NCBI GenBank assembly: GCA_026990095.1
Contig: JALSIL010000475.1
Coordinates: 1-49,950 of the forward strand
DNA: 49,950 bases
Source: Lysobacterales bacterium
Lineage (GTDB): Bacteria > Pseudomonadota > Gammaproteobacteria > Xanthomonadales > Marinicellaceae
Direction of reading: 5' to 3'
Shown here: piece by piece, positions 16,477 through 24,258 of the stretch
How the letters are laid out: each line of letters starts with the position of its first letter
Position numbering within the stretch: position 1 is the stretch's first letter
Translations under genes and position numbers: made by a program
Notes under the pieces: model-generated
Database searches by the model: none
Seen by the model: only the letters and a program-made list of their open reading frames with translations
What the model was told of the DNA's origin: nothing

Positions 16477-17558
16477 TTTTTATTTGATAACTGATGGTAT
16501 AAATCAATCCATTGGTGTTTAACCTCATGCCAGGAATATTTTTTGACTTCTTCAATGCCATTTTTGGCAAGTGCATTGTATAAATTTTTATCCTGATAAA
16601 GTTTAAACACCGCATTTGCCATTGCTTCTGGTTGACCAATCTCGACTAACAATGCGGTAACATTATTTTCCGTAATATACGGAATACCACCAGCACTCGT
16701 TGTCACTACCGGCACTCCACAGGCCATTGATTCCAAAATTGCATTTGGCATATTGTCCACTAAGCTTGGATTCAACATAATATCCGAAGAATGAAAAAGT
16801 CTCACCATTTCATCTGGTGTGATTTTCCCTACAAACTTAATGTTTCCCTCTAAATCCAACTCTTTTACTAAAGACAATAATTGTTTTTCTTGCGGCCCAC
16901 TTCCCGCAATAAACAAACGAACGTGCGGATATGTTTTTTTTAAATATTTCACGGCACGAATGGCACTGTCTATCCCATAAATGCTTTCCAGATTTCGAGC
17001 AACCATTAAGCGAAATTGGAATTGGCTATTTTCTTTTGGGGTAAATCTATCCAAATTTATAATATTAGGGATGATCTCACTTTCAAAATTAAACTCCGAA
17101 AAAATTTTTTGTAAATACCCCGAAGGAACAATTATTTTTTCAGCCTTTCGTAAAGTTGGGCGAACCCAATGGATCGATTTACTAAGATATTGTCGTGCCT
17201 CCCCCCCCCTGTAATTAACTATAACAGGCTTTTTTCTGATCCACCCCGCCCAAATAACTGGCGCGGAAAACAATTGCCAAGCCCACCCAGAGTTTGAAAA
17301 AACATGCACTACATCAACTGTTTTTGATAAATCCCAAACCTTTAAAAAAAAAGGAATAATACGAAAAAGTGCCCTCAGACCTTTGATTCTTCCAACGACT
17401 GCAGGCTGATATGGTGCATTATTTTGAACAAATACAACCTCAATATTTTCATTTCTCAGTAGTTCAACTAACTGCTTTGCCTGATTGGCCATACCACCAA
17501 ATGGCGGCGGGAAAGGACCAACTATACCGATGGAGAGACTATGACTTTTGTCTAGCAT
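16473..17558 (-). CDS. Glycosyltransferase family 4 protein with internal G9 tract
   Basis: A 361-residue GT4 enzyme. It has the glycine-rich start GIVGPFPPPFGGMANQ, donor-site segments FIAGSGPQEKQL and FVGKITPDEM, and the EX7E-type motif NMPNAILESMACGVPVV. It should transfer a sugar from a nucleotide donor during repeat-unit assembly. The codons for Gly-Gly in NYRGGEARQ are read from nine consecutive G residues (C9 at 17201-17209 on the plus strand); the frame is intact as sequenced. It is the first gene of the left minus-strand group, divergent from the plus-strand island. Confidence 0.9.
   Translation of the reverse strand: MLDKSHSLSIGIVGPFPPPFGGMANQAKQLVELLRNENIEVVFVQNNAPYQPAVVGRIKGLRALFRIIPFFLKVWDLSKTVDVVHVFSNSGWAWQLFSAPVIWAGWIRKKPVIVNYRGGEARQYLSKSIHWVRPTLRKAEKIIVPSGYLQKIFSEFNFESEIIPNIINLDRFTPKENSQFQFRLMVARNLESIYGIDSAIRAVKYLKKTYPHVRLFIAGSGPQEKQLLSLVKELDLEGNIKFVGKITPDEMVRLFHSSDIMLNPSLVDNMPNAILESMACGVPVVTTSAGGIPYITENNVTALLVEIGQPEAMANAVFKLYQDKNLYNALAKNGIEEVKKYSWHEVKHQWIDLYHQLSNKK
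17201..17209 (-). repeat. Homopolymeric G9 tract within glycosyltransferase gene
   Basis: Nine C residues on the plus strand, G9 in the coding sense, about one third into the glycosyltransferase gene. A change of one unit by slipped-strand mispairing would truncate the enzyme. Confidence 0.9.
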
Positions 17559-17682
17559 TAAATGTATCGTTTTTTTGACTTTAGAAAAATAGCTTGGCGA
17601 ATATTAGAATAACAACGTATAAATAAATGAATAATGAATCAATAATTTTTCTTACCTAGAAAAAGCTATCAAAATACATTCA

Positions 17683-17691
17683 CCCCCCCCC
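17683..17691. repeat. Homopolymeric C9 tract in divergent intergenic region
   Basis: Nine C residues 125 bp upstream of the glycosyltransferase start codon. Tracts of this length between or near promoters can alter promoter spacing by slippage. Confidence 0.85.
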
Positions 17692-17985
17692 TTAGCTAGC
17701 TTAAATTATCAATCCCTTTATTTAAGGATACTAAAATATTAAATATTTTTATAATGCAAGGCCTTAGAATGATGCCTCCATTTAATAATAATGGGTACTT
17801 ATCCTATTGTTTTGAAATTGCTTTTTAAGCACCATTCTTAAATGTACCTTAGTGCAATGTTTTAAAGTGATTTCTTTATTATTCTCATTAATCTTAAATA
17901 ATTAATTTAAAAACTGACTTTATGTTGACGTCTTCATTTACGCTTATCAAGAAACAAGGTGGTTTATTATTTGATCATTATAGCG

Positions 17986-17991
17986 TATAAT
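17986..17991 (+). promoter_or_regulatory. Probable -10 element of the plus-strand island
   Basis: A perfect TATAAT 39 bp before the ATG at 18031. No good -35 hexamer lies at 17 bp (TTTATT at 17963-17968). A CCTAGT/ACTAGG inverted repeat follows in the presumed leader, and GGAG at 18017-18020 is the ribosome-binding site. Confidence 0.4.
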
Positions 17992-18030
17992 AGACCTAGT
18001 GAATAAAACTAGGATTCGGAGTAATCAAAA

Positions 18031-18633
18031 ATGAGTTCAATAAAAAAACATCAGAAAGATAATACCCTATCGCCAAAACGAAGGGCTATAATTAAAGGTT
18101 CCGCCACTGCAGTGCCATTGGTCCTAACATTACGAAGCGGCGCCGCATTTGCTGCTACTAGTGCTACTGCCTGTGTTGTTAATACCCAGAATTTTCTTAA
18201 AAACAACCCGGACAGTAAACCAGTAACCCTCCTGGAAAACGGTCAATCAGAAACAATATCCTATGTTAGGGTTTTGACAACGGGACGTGTTCTTGAGGAA
18301 ATTAATGTGGCTCCCGGGGCTACCCCGGAAACTCTTGCCGTATTTTTGGATCCTAACTCCCCATATCCAGATGGATCAATCGCTCGATGGTACAATGTTG
18401 AAGAAAACAACATGTCTATGACCTATTATACGAATGCACAGGGATCAGTACGCATGGTTAATCAATCTGGCACAAAGACATACAGAGTTACAGAAGAACA
18501 AACTGATTGCGCAGTTTTATGCTATGTTAATGCTGATGGCAAGCCTTACAGCCCACCGGTTTATGGAAGTGCACCAGGTGATGGTACATTTCCTTTCGCA
18601 ACAACATCTTGCATGGCGTCAATTACTGGATAA
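18031..18633 (+). CDS. Exported protein with Tat-like signal, candidate substrate of the PqqD/HprK-like system
   Basis: A 200-residue protein with a twin-arginine-type signal: SPKRRAIIKG (Arg17, Arg18), then a hydrophobic stretch PLVLTL and RSGAAFA before a likely cleavage near residue 41. The mature part starts ATSATACVV, contains four cysteines in all, and ends PFATTSCMASITG. No known enzymatic domain was recognised. It heads the plus-strand island 248 bp before the PqqD-like gene, with ATG chosen for its GGAG site. I remember similar signal-bearing proteins with a PLVLTLRSGAA stretch from exosortase loci. It might be the protein or peptide modified by the downstream enzymes, or an unrelated surface protein. 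Confidence 0.75.
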   Translation: MSSIKKHQKDNTLSPKRRAIIKGSATAVPLVLTLRSGAAFAATSATACVVNTQNFLKNNPDSKPVTLLENGQSETISYVRVLTTGRVLEEINVAPGATPETLAVFLDPNSPYPDGSIARWYNVEENNMSMTYYTNAQGSVRMVNQSGTKTYRVTEEQTDCAVLCYVNADGKPYSPPVYGSAPGDGTFPFATTSCMASITG

Positions 18634-18693
18634 TTTGTATTTGACACAAAATAAAAGTATAACAGCAGTAAGTTTTCCACCCTGTAACCATCA

Positions 18694-18719
18694 ATTCGCT
18701 GCCTTTATTTGCAGCGGAT
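18694..18719 (+). terminator. Stem-loop after the exported-protein gene
   Basis: A 9-bp stem (CGCTGC/GCAGCG extended by AT and a G-U pair) with an 8-base loop, 60 bp after the stop codon. No T run follows closely, so it may be an attenuator or RNA-stability element rather than a strong terminator. It would uncouple the expression of the exported protein from the enzymes. Confidence 0.4.
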
Positions 18720-18881
18720 TGAAACCTTTTCAGCAGCGATTCGGTTTTTGTTAAACCCCCTCTCAATTCCTGTATCCAATAGTTGATTGCGAATTTAAGC
18801 AAGGTAATCTACACTTTACTTTTACTTCAGTTATTGTCATTTCTTAAACTTGAATTATTGGAGATAAGTTTTTAGTCCTTT

Positions 18882-19190
18882 ATGCATGAAGTGAAGAAAC
18901 AAATCCAATCTCGTAAATGGAGCGTTCCCCAAAATACCACCTTGCTTATTAAGCAGCGGCAAGATAGTGCAATTGTTTTTCATTCAAAATCCGGAGAAAC
19001 ACACCAGCTTAATGATATTGGAATAGCGGCATTACTGATCATTCAGCAACACCCTGTTTCGCTGAACGATCTAGCCGATCAAATTAATAAGCTTTACGAG
19101 GTCGAAACCCCATCTGAGTTAACTGTCCGGCTGCAGCGACTGGTAAAAGATTTTGAAATACTTGGTCTAATAGAACCATTCAAAGAATGA
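18882..19190 (+). CDS. PqqD-like peptide chaperone (HPr-rel-A system type)
   Basis: A 102-residue PqqD-family protein. The pattern of an N-terminal beta-hairpin (WSVPQNTTLLIKQRQDSAIV), then THQLNDIGIAALLIIQ and a helical C-terminus (DLADQINKLYEVE, LVKDFEILGLIEP) matches RiPP recognition element proteins, which bind leader peptides and present them to modifying enzymes. NCBI families describe such a PqqD paralogue next to an HprK-related kinase. The stop overlaps the start of the kinase by 4 bp (ATGA), so the two are co-translated. The leader or partner it binds is unknown. Confidence 0.8.
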   Translation: MHEVKKQIQSRKWSVPQNTTLLIKQRQDSAIVFHSKSGETHQLNDIGIAALLIIQQHPVSLNDLADQINKLYEVETPSELTVRLQRLVKDFEILGLIEPFKE

Positions 19191-20104
19191 AATTGAGTCA
19201 CTATTCAGTACCCGAACTGCTTAAAAAAGCATCAAGTAATAATGGAATAATATTACTTGTCGGGCCATTTTCAGTACGCCTTCGTACCCGTAACCACCAA
19301 TTAGTGAGTAATCTTCGTGACCTTTACCAGGACTTTTCAACCTGCTCAGTCAAAAATCAAATTGTTGATTTTCACATTGATATGTTTTCTCCATCAAATC
19401 ATCGTCGCTGGATAAAACCGCAAATTAATTTCAGCATTGATGGCTTATTCCCTTTCAGTCCTTTTTCTGTTTCTCATGCAACTCCCTTATTTGAGTGGGG
19501 GTTTAATTGGTGTATCGCCCGTAACGCACAAAATTTTCTATTACTCCATGCCGCTGTTCTTGAAAAAAACAACAAATCTTTAATTCTTCCAGCTCTGCCC
19601 GGTTCCGGGAAAAGCACCCTTGCAGCGGCACTAAGCCACTCCGGCTGGCGTTTTTTATCTGATGAATTTTGCATTATTCACCCTAGCGATGGGAAAATTA
19701 TCCCAATTCCCAGACCAACCCCATTAAAAAATGAATCCATCCAAATTATTCGTGATTTTTCTCCTGACACATTTATCGGACCGCTATTTCACAATACCCG
19801 TAAGGGAACCATTGGACATTTAAGATCACCAACTTCGGCAATTGAACAACAGCATAAACCAGGAACACCCCGTTGGATTATTTTTCCAAGATATCAATCA
19901 AGCTCAAAAACCACTTTAATGCCTTTGGATAAATCCTTTTCGCAGATGAAATTAGCTTCAAACGCGTTTAATTATGAAATTCAAAGTGAAGTGGGTTTCA
20001 AAACAGTGACCAGAATGGTTGATAATTGCGATTGCTATAATTTGACATTTAGTACTCTCAATTCCGCTATTTCCATACTCGACACCCTGGCTGATAATGT
20101 CTGA
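19187..20104 (+). CDS. HprK-related kinase A
   Basis: A 305-residue P-loop kinase related to the C-terminal domain of HPr kinase/phosphorylase. The Walker A motif is LPALPGSGKSTLAA (GSGKST at residues 139-144), preceded by the LLHAAVLE strand (His121) seen in HprK relatives; the post-P-loop FLSDEFC carries the conserved acidic pair. The N-terminal domain is unlike canonical HprK, and no HPr or PTS gene is in the window, so the phosphoacceptor is not HPr from local evidence. Related kinases in lasso-peptide clusters phosphorylate the peptide. It overlaps the PqqD-like gene (4 bp) and the nucleotidyltransferase gene (8 bp). Confidence 0.87.
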   Translation: MKLSHYSVPELLKKASSNNGIILLVGPFSVRLRTRNHQLVSNLRDLYQDFSTCSVKNQIVDFHIDMFSPSNHRRWIKPQINFSIDGLFPFSPFSVSHATPLFEWGFNWCIARNAQNFLLLHAAVLEKNNKSLILPALPGSGKSTLAAALSHSGWRFLSDEFCIIHPSDGKIIPIPRPTPLKNESIQIIRDFSPDTFIGPLFHNTRKGTIGHLRSPTSAIEQQHKPGTPRWIIFPRYQSSSKTTLMPLDKSFSQMKLASNAFNYEIQSEVGFKTVTRMVDNCDCYNLTFSTLNSAISILDTLADNV

Positions 20105-21203
20105 TAATTTTCATTCCGAAAAAAACTTTATATTTAATTTCCTGCAAAACCCGGAAATTTCTAACTCATACACCAAGCAACAGTGGTCCTTGCTGCTGAG
20201 AATAGCTAGAAACGCTAATATTCTCGCTCATATTGGTTGGCTACTAAAACTAAAAAACATTTTTGATGATGCCCCATCAAAAGTAAAAGACAATATCAAT
20301 GCCGCACAAACAATCGTTGAATATAGAAAACAAACTGCACTTTGGGAGCTAGATCGACTTCACCATGCATTAAATGGTATTGGCACTGATATTATTGCTC
20401 TAAAGGGCGGCGCTTATCTCATTGCGCAGCTGCCTTTTTCAGAAGCCAGAATGTTTGCCGATATAGATATCCTGGTCAAAAAAGAAAAAATTGAAATGAT
20501 TGAAGATATGCTACTCAAGCAGAGCTGGAAATCAATGAAAATGGACGATTATGATCAGAAATATTACCGAGAATGGTCGCATGAAATTCCACCACTTAGA
20601 CATATCGCACGCACCATAGAAGTTGATATCCACCACACAATTATACCGCCAACCAGCCGCTTAAACCCTGATCCACAAAAACTTCTGGCAGAAACAGTTG
20701 CCTCAAACGAAAATGGTTTTAAAACTCTTTCTTCTTATGACATGACATTGCATAGCGCAACGCATCTTTTTTATGATTCGGATCTGGATAACAAGCTGAA
20801 AGATCTAATTGATCTTGATCAACTTATCACTCACTTTTGCAAAAAAGAGAACGATTTTGTTAATAAATTGATAGTTCGTGCAGGCGAATTGGATTTACAG
20901 CGACCACTTTTTTATACGCTTTATTTCACACAAAAGCTGCTTGGGACAAAAATCACTGCCAATGAGTTAAAAAATTCCAAGAAAATTAGCGGCGTTTCCT
21001 TTCCTACTGTTATTTTAATGGATATTTTAGTTCCTTTAGCAATCTTACCTGAACATCCAGATTTTCCTAGACTTACAGTTCGATTTGCCAGATGGCTTCT
21101 TTATATTCGGTCACATTATTTGAGAATGCCTTTGAAACTTCTAATACCGCATCTGCTATACAAAAGCAAAACCCGCTGGGAAGCAAGCAAAAGTGCTGCT
21201 TAG
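20097..21203 (+). CDS. Uncharacterised nucleotidyltransferase family protein
   Basis: A 368-residue protein of the Pfam uncharacterised nucleotidyltransferase group (NTP_transf_5-like). The catalytic signature is ALKGGAYLIAQL (Gly104/Gly105) followed by ARMFADIDILV with Arg118, Asp122 and Asp124 arranged as in the pol-beta type fold. A later histidine-rich part includes VDIHHTIIPP and LHSATHLFYD. Such proteins accompany HprK-like kinases in some RiPP clusters. The start ATG 20097-20099 overlaps the kinase by 8 bp, and the TAG stop overlaps the TAA of the convergent amidotransferase. Confidence 0.83.
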   Translation: MSDNFHSEKNFIFNFLQNPEISNSYTKQQWSLLLRIARNANILAHIGWLLKLKNIFDDAPSKVKDNINAAQTIVEYRKQTALWELDRLHHALNGIGTDIIALKGGAYLIAQLPFSEARMFADIDILVKKEKIEMIEDMLLKQSWKSMKMDDYDQKYYREWSHEIPPLRHIARTIEVDIHHTIIPPTSRLNPDPQKLLAETVASNENGFKTLSSYDMTLHSATHLFYDSDLDNKLKDLIDLDQLITHFCKKENDFVNKLIVRAGELDLQRPLFYTLYFTQKLLGTKITANELKNSKKISGVSFPTVILMDILVPLAILPEHPDFPRLTVRFARWLLYIRSHYLRMPLKLLIPHLLYKSKTRWEASKSAA

Positions 21204-23089
21204 CTTGCACTCCTTAAAAATGATTCAAACATCAACAAACTCCAAATAGGTGCACTATAATCTTTGACGCCTGCCTGATGTTGGTCAACCATTTTTCTTA
21301 AAAACTTTTGATCGAACAAATTACTATCACTCATCGCAGCACCCAGTAACGATTCCCGAACTCGTTCCTTTAAGGGACCTCTAAACCAAGACGACAAGGG
21401 GATTGAAAAACCCATTTTAGGCCGATACAAAATATCCTCGGGCAAATATTTTTCCAGTGATTTTTTAAAAATATATTTTCCCTCCTTCCCATGCAGCTTT
21501 AATTCCGGCCTTAATCCGGCCATCCACTCCACAAGCTGGTGATCAAGAAGCGGAACTCTGACCTCTAGTGAGTGCGCCATACTAGCCCGATCTACCTTAG
21601 TTAAAATATCTCCAGGAAGATAGGTTTTGATATCCAGGTACTGCACCAAAGAAAGCGGATCGTTAACAGGTGCTTTTTCACTATGTCTTCTAAATACTTC
21701 AACAGCTTGATATCCTTGCAGCTGATTTTTCAAAGATGGGCTGAATAATTGCTTTCGCAGATCATCAGTCGAAATTGATACACTGTGAAAATAACCCGCA
21801 ACTGAATCACGAGCAATGGACTGAAATGTAGATTTAGCACGAAAAATCTTTGGCGCCCAATCAGCCTTTGGATAAATTTTCCCTAATGCTCCAAAGACTG
21901 GCTGCCTGATGGTATTTGGCAGCCAGGACCGCATCTGCTCTTCATAGGTATGCCAGCGATATCGCCGATAACCCGCAAGGTTTTCATCACCCCCATCACC
22001 AGAAAGCACCACAGTCACCTGTTTTTTTGCCAACTCGCAGACTCGATAAGTAGGAAGCGCAGAACTATCAGCATATGGCTCATCATATAAACTGGACAAC
22101 TTATCGATCAAACTATAGTCATCAGGATCAACCTGCTCTACTCGATGTTTAGTATGGTATTGTTGCGCTACCTTTTCAGCAAATTGTGACTCATTAAATT
22201 CGGGGTCACCAAATGAAATTGAACAAGTATTCACTGGATCCTGAGAATGCTGGGCCATCATAGCAACGACCGCACTGGAATCAACGCCCCCTGAAAGGAA
22301 AGCACCAAGAGGCACATCGGCAACCATACGAATTTTTACTGCTTCCTGAAGCCGCTCAATTAACTCATCCTGAATTTGATTTTCTTCTCCATGCTTATTG
22401 ACAGAAAAATTAACATCCCAATATTTTCTGGCAATCAAACCTTTTTTGCCGCGCTTTATCGTTAGAGAATAACCAGGTTCCAACTTATATACATTTTTGT
22501 AAATCGTTTTTGGATCAGGTATATAACCAAATCCAAAGTACTCTTCAATGGCAGTAGGTTCCAGCTCTTTAGAAAATTCAGGATGGGCAACTAATGACTT
22601 TAATTCCGAGCCAAAAATAAAATGCCCATTGGTAAGTTCAGTATAAAATAATGGCTTAATTCCCAGTCTGTCTCTGGCTAAAAAAAGAACATCTTTCATT
22701 CTATCCCAAATTGCAAAAGCAAACATCCCTCTTAATCGATCAACACACCTTTCACCCCACGCTTGCCACGCATACAAAATAACCTCTGTGTCACAATGGG
22801 TATTAAACACATAACCAAGTTTTTCGAGTTCAGCCCTCAATTCAGGAAAATTATATACCTCGCCGTTATATGTCAAAATTGCATTTCCATCTTGACTTAC
22901 CATTGGTTGCTGGCCATGCGATAAATCAATAATCGACAGACGCCGATGAGCCAGCCCTAAACCAGCTTCTGTATGGATTCCACCCTCATCTGGACCTCGA
23001 TGGAATTGAGTTTCATTCATTTTTGAAAGCAACTCACGATTAATTTCACGCTTTCCCTTTAGATCAAAAATTCCCGTTATTCCACACAT
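21200..23089 (-). CDS. Amidotransferase 1, exosortase A system-associated (asparagine synthase family)
   Basis: A 629-residue full-length enzyme of the exosortase A-linked amidotransferase family. It keeps the catalytic Cys2 (MCGITGIF), HRGPDEGG, TYNGEVYNF, and the synthetase loop SGGVDSS at residues 266-272, with VVLSGDGGDENLAGYRRY and the C-terminal GFSIPLSSWFRG. The EEYFGFGYIPDPKTIYKNV stretch is typical of this family. It probably uses glutamine to amidate a sugar acid in the repeat unit. It follows the glycosyltransferase by 3 bp and is the last gene of the right-hand XrtA block. Confidence 0.93.
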   Translation of the reverse strand: MCGITGIFDLKGKREINRELLSKMNETQFHRGPDEGGIHTEAGLGLAHRRLSIIDLSHGQQPMVSQDGNAILTYNGEVYNFPELRAELEKLGYVFNTHCDTEVILYAWQAWGERCVDRLRGMFAFAIWDRMKDVLFLARDRLGIKPLFYTELTNGHFIFGSELKSLVAHPEFSKELEPTAIEEYFGFGYIPDPKTIYKNVYKLEPGYSLTIKRGKKGLIARKYWDVNFSVNKHGEENQIQDELIERLQEAVKIRMVADVPLGAFLSGGVDSSAVVAMMAQHSQDPVNTCSISFGDPEFNESQFAEKVAQQYHTKHRVEQVDPDDYSLIDKLSSLYDEPYADSSALPTYRVCELAKKQVTVVLSGDGGDENLAGYRRYRWHTYEEQMRSWLPNTIRQPVFGALGKIYPKADWAPKIFRAKSTFQSIARDSVAGYFHSVSISTDDLRKQLFSPSLKNQLQGYQAVEVFRRHSEKAPVNDPLSLVQYLDIKTYLPGDILTKVDRASMAHSLEVRVPLLDHQLVEWMAGLRPELKLHGKEGKYIFKKSLEKYLPEDILYRPKMGFSIPLSSWFRGPLKERVRESLLGAAMSDSNLFDQKFLRKMVDQHQAGVKDYSAPIWSLLMFESFLRSAS

Positions 23090-23092
23090 AGC

Positions 23093-24256
23093 TTATTTAT
23101 TTTTTGTCGCTGCTGAATCATAAACTTCGAGGTAGGAAGTAACCATTTTATTTAATGAGAACTGTTCCATAACCCGCTGCCGGGCATTGTGGCCCTGCTG
23201 CTCGCGCATCATATTATTCTCTAGATAGTTTGCAAGGCATTGTGCCATCATTATAGGGTTTTGCTTTTCCACCAAACTACCTGTTTCTCCTTCAATGACT
23301 AATTCAGGATTACCTCCAACATTAGTCGCAATAACTGGTAATCCTGTTGCCATTGCCTCTAGGATAGTATTGGAAATACCTTCGGCAGCAGAGGGTAAAA
23401 CAAAAATATCCAAGCATCGCATAATATCAGCAATATCGTCCCTTTTTCCCGGCAACCAAACAATCTCCTGTAAATTTTCATCTGCCAATAATTGTTCAGC
23501 TTTTAGCCTCAAAGGTCCTTCCCCAATAAGAATCAATCTCGCCTTTTTTTTAAGTTCAGGAAAATCCTTAAGTACTTTTATAAATGCACGCACTAATGTT
23601 AGTTGATCCTTAACACCATGCATTCTGCCTACACAACCAATATAAATTTCTTGCTTGTTAAAGGCAAAGGGACAATCCACTAAAGGCTGTTTTTTACCAT
23701 TAGAAGGATAAAAAATATTAGTATCAACGCCATTGCAAATTCTTGAAATTTTTTTAGGAGAAATTCCAACCTTATGTAATAAATATTCTTCCAATTCCTT
23801 GGACAGCGGGACAAATCGGTGAATAAATAAATTCAGAACCCGCCTAATCCATTGGTATTTTTTGTTTTCCCCGCGAGGATCAAACACATCCCAGCCATGT
23901 TCCCCGTGAACTCTAAATTTTATATGAGCAAGAAATGCAGGAATCTGATATTCAATAGCACCCAGATTACGAGTATGAAAAATTGACGGTTGAATTTCCT
24001 TTAACAATCGATATAACCTGACAAAAGACATCCAATCCTGGCCAGGTTGTTTGTGTAACTGGTAAATGTCAACATTATCTCGATTAAGCCTGGATTGGAA
24101 ATCTGTGCTGGTCGTCAAACAGATAATTGCATGCCGGTATTTATCTGAAGGCATGTTGTTAATTAAGTTAACAACGCCATTTTCCAGCCCACCAACCCCT
24201 AATTGATAAATGACATGGGCGATGAGCGGTGATTTTGTTTCGTATATTTGATTCAA
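23093..24256 (-). CDS. Glycosyltransferase, PEP-CTERM/XrtA system-associated
   Basis: A 387-residue GT4 enzyme of the type constantly found in XrtA loci. Seen are IAHVIYQLGVGGLENGVVNL at the N-terminus, VHGEHGWDVFDPRG in the acceptor domain, IYIGCVGRMHGVKDQ at the domain junction and the donor motif GISNTILEAMATGLPVIATN (E-x7-E). Start is TTG 24254-24256, two bases after the FemAB stop; no ATG lies before the conserved core, so the unusual start is favoured. It should act early or centrally in repeat-unit synthesis. Confidence 0.9.
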   Translation of the reverse strand: MNQIYETKSPLIAHVIYQLGVGGLENGVVNLINNMPSDKYRHAIICLTTSTDFQSRLNRDNVDIYQLHKQPGQDWMSFVRLYRLLKEIQPSIFHTRNLGAIEYQIPAFLAHIKFRVHGEHGWDVFDPRGENKKYQWIRRVLNLFIHRFVPLSKELEEYLLHKVGISPKKISRICNGVDTNIFYPSNGKKQPLVDCPFAFNKQEIYIGCVGRMHGVKDQLTLVRAFIKVLKDFPELKKKARLILIGEGPLRLKAEQLLADENLQEIVWLPGKRDDIADIMRCLDIFVLPSAAEGISNTILEAMATGLPVIATNVGGNPELVIEGETGSLVEKQNPIMMAQCLANYLENNMMREQQGHNARQRVMEQFSLNKMVTSYLEVYDSAATKNK

Positions 24257-24258
24257 AA

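Larger units (their letters stand above)
17559..18030. other. Divergent intergenic region with C9 tract and promoter-like sites
   Basis: A 472-bp AT-rich region between the minus-strand glycosyltransferase and the plus-strand island. It holds a C9 tract (17683-17691), a TATAAT (17986-17991) and a 6-bp inverted repeat CCTAGT/ACTAGG (17995-18013) in the leader of the island. No gene was recognised. Promoters for both directions are expected here. Confidence 0.6.

Noticed and set aside
19187..20104. Canonical HPr kinase/phosphorylase
   Set aside because: The N-terminal domain is different and no HPr or PTS gene is nearby, so it was called HprK-related only.
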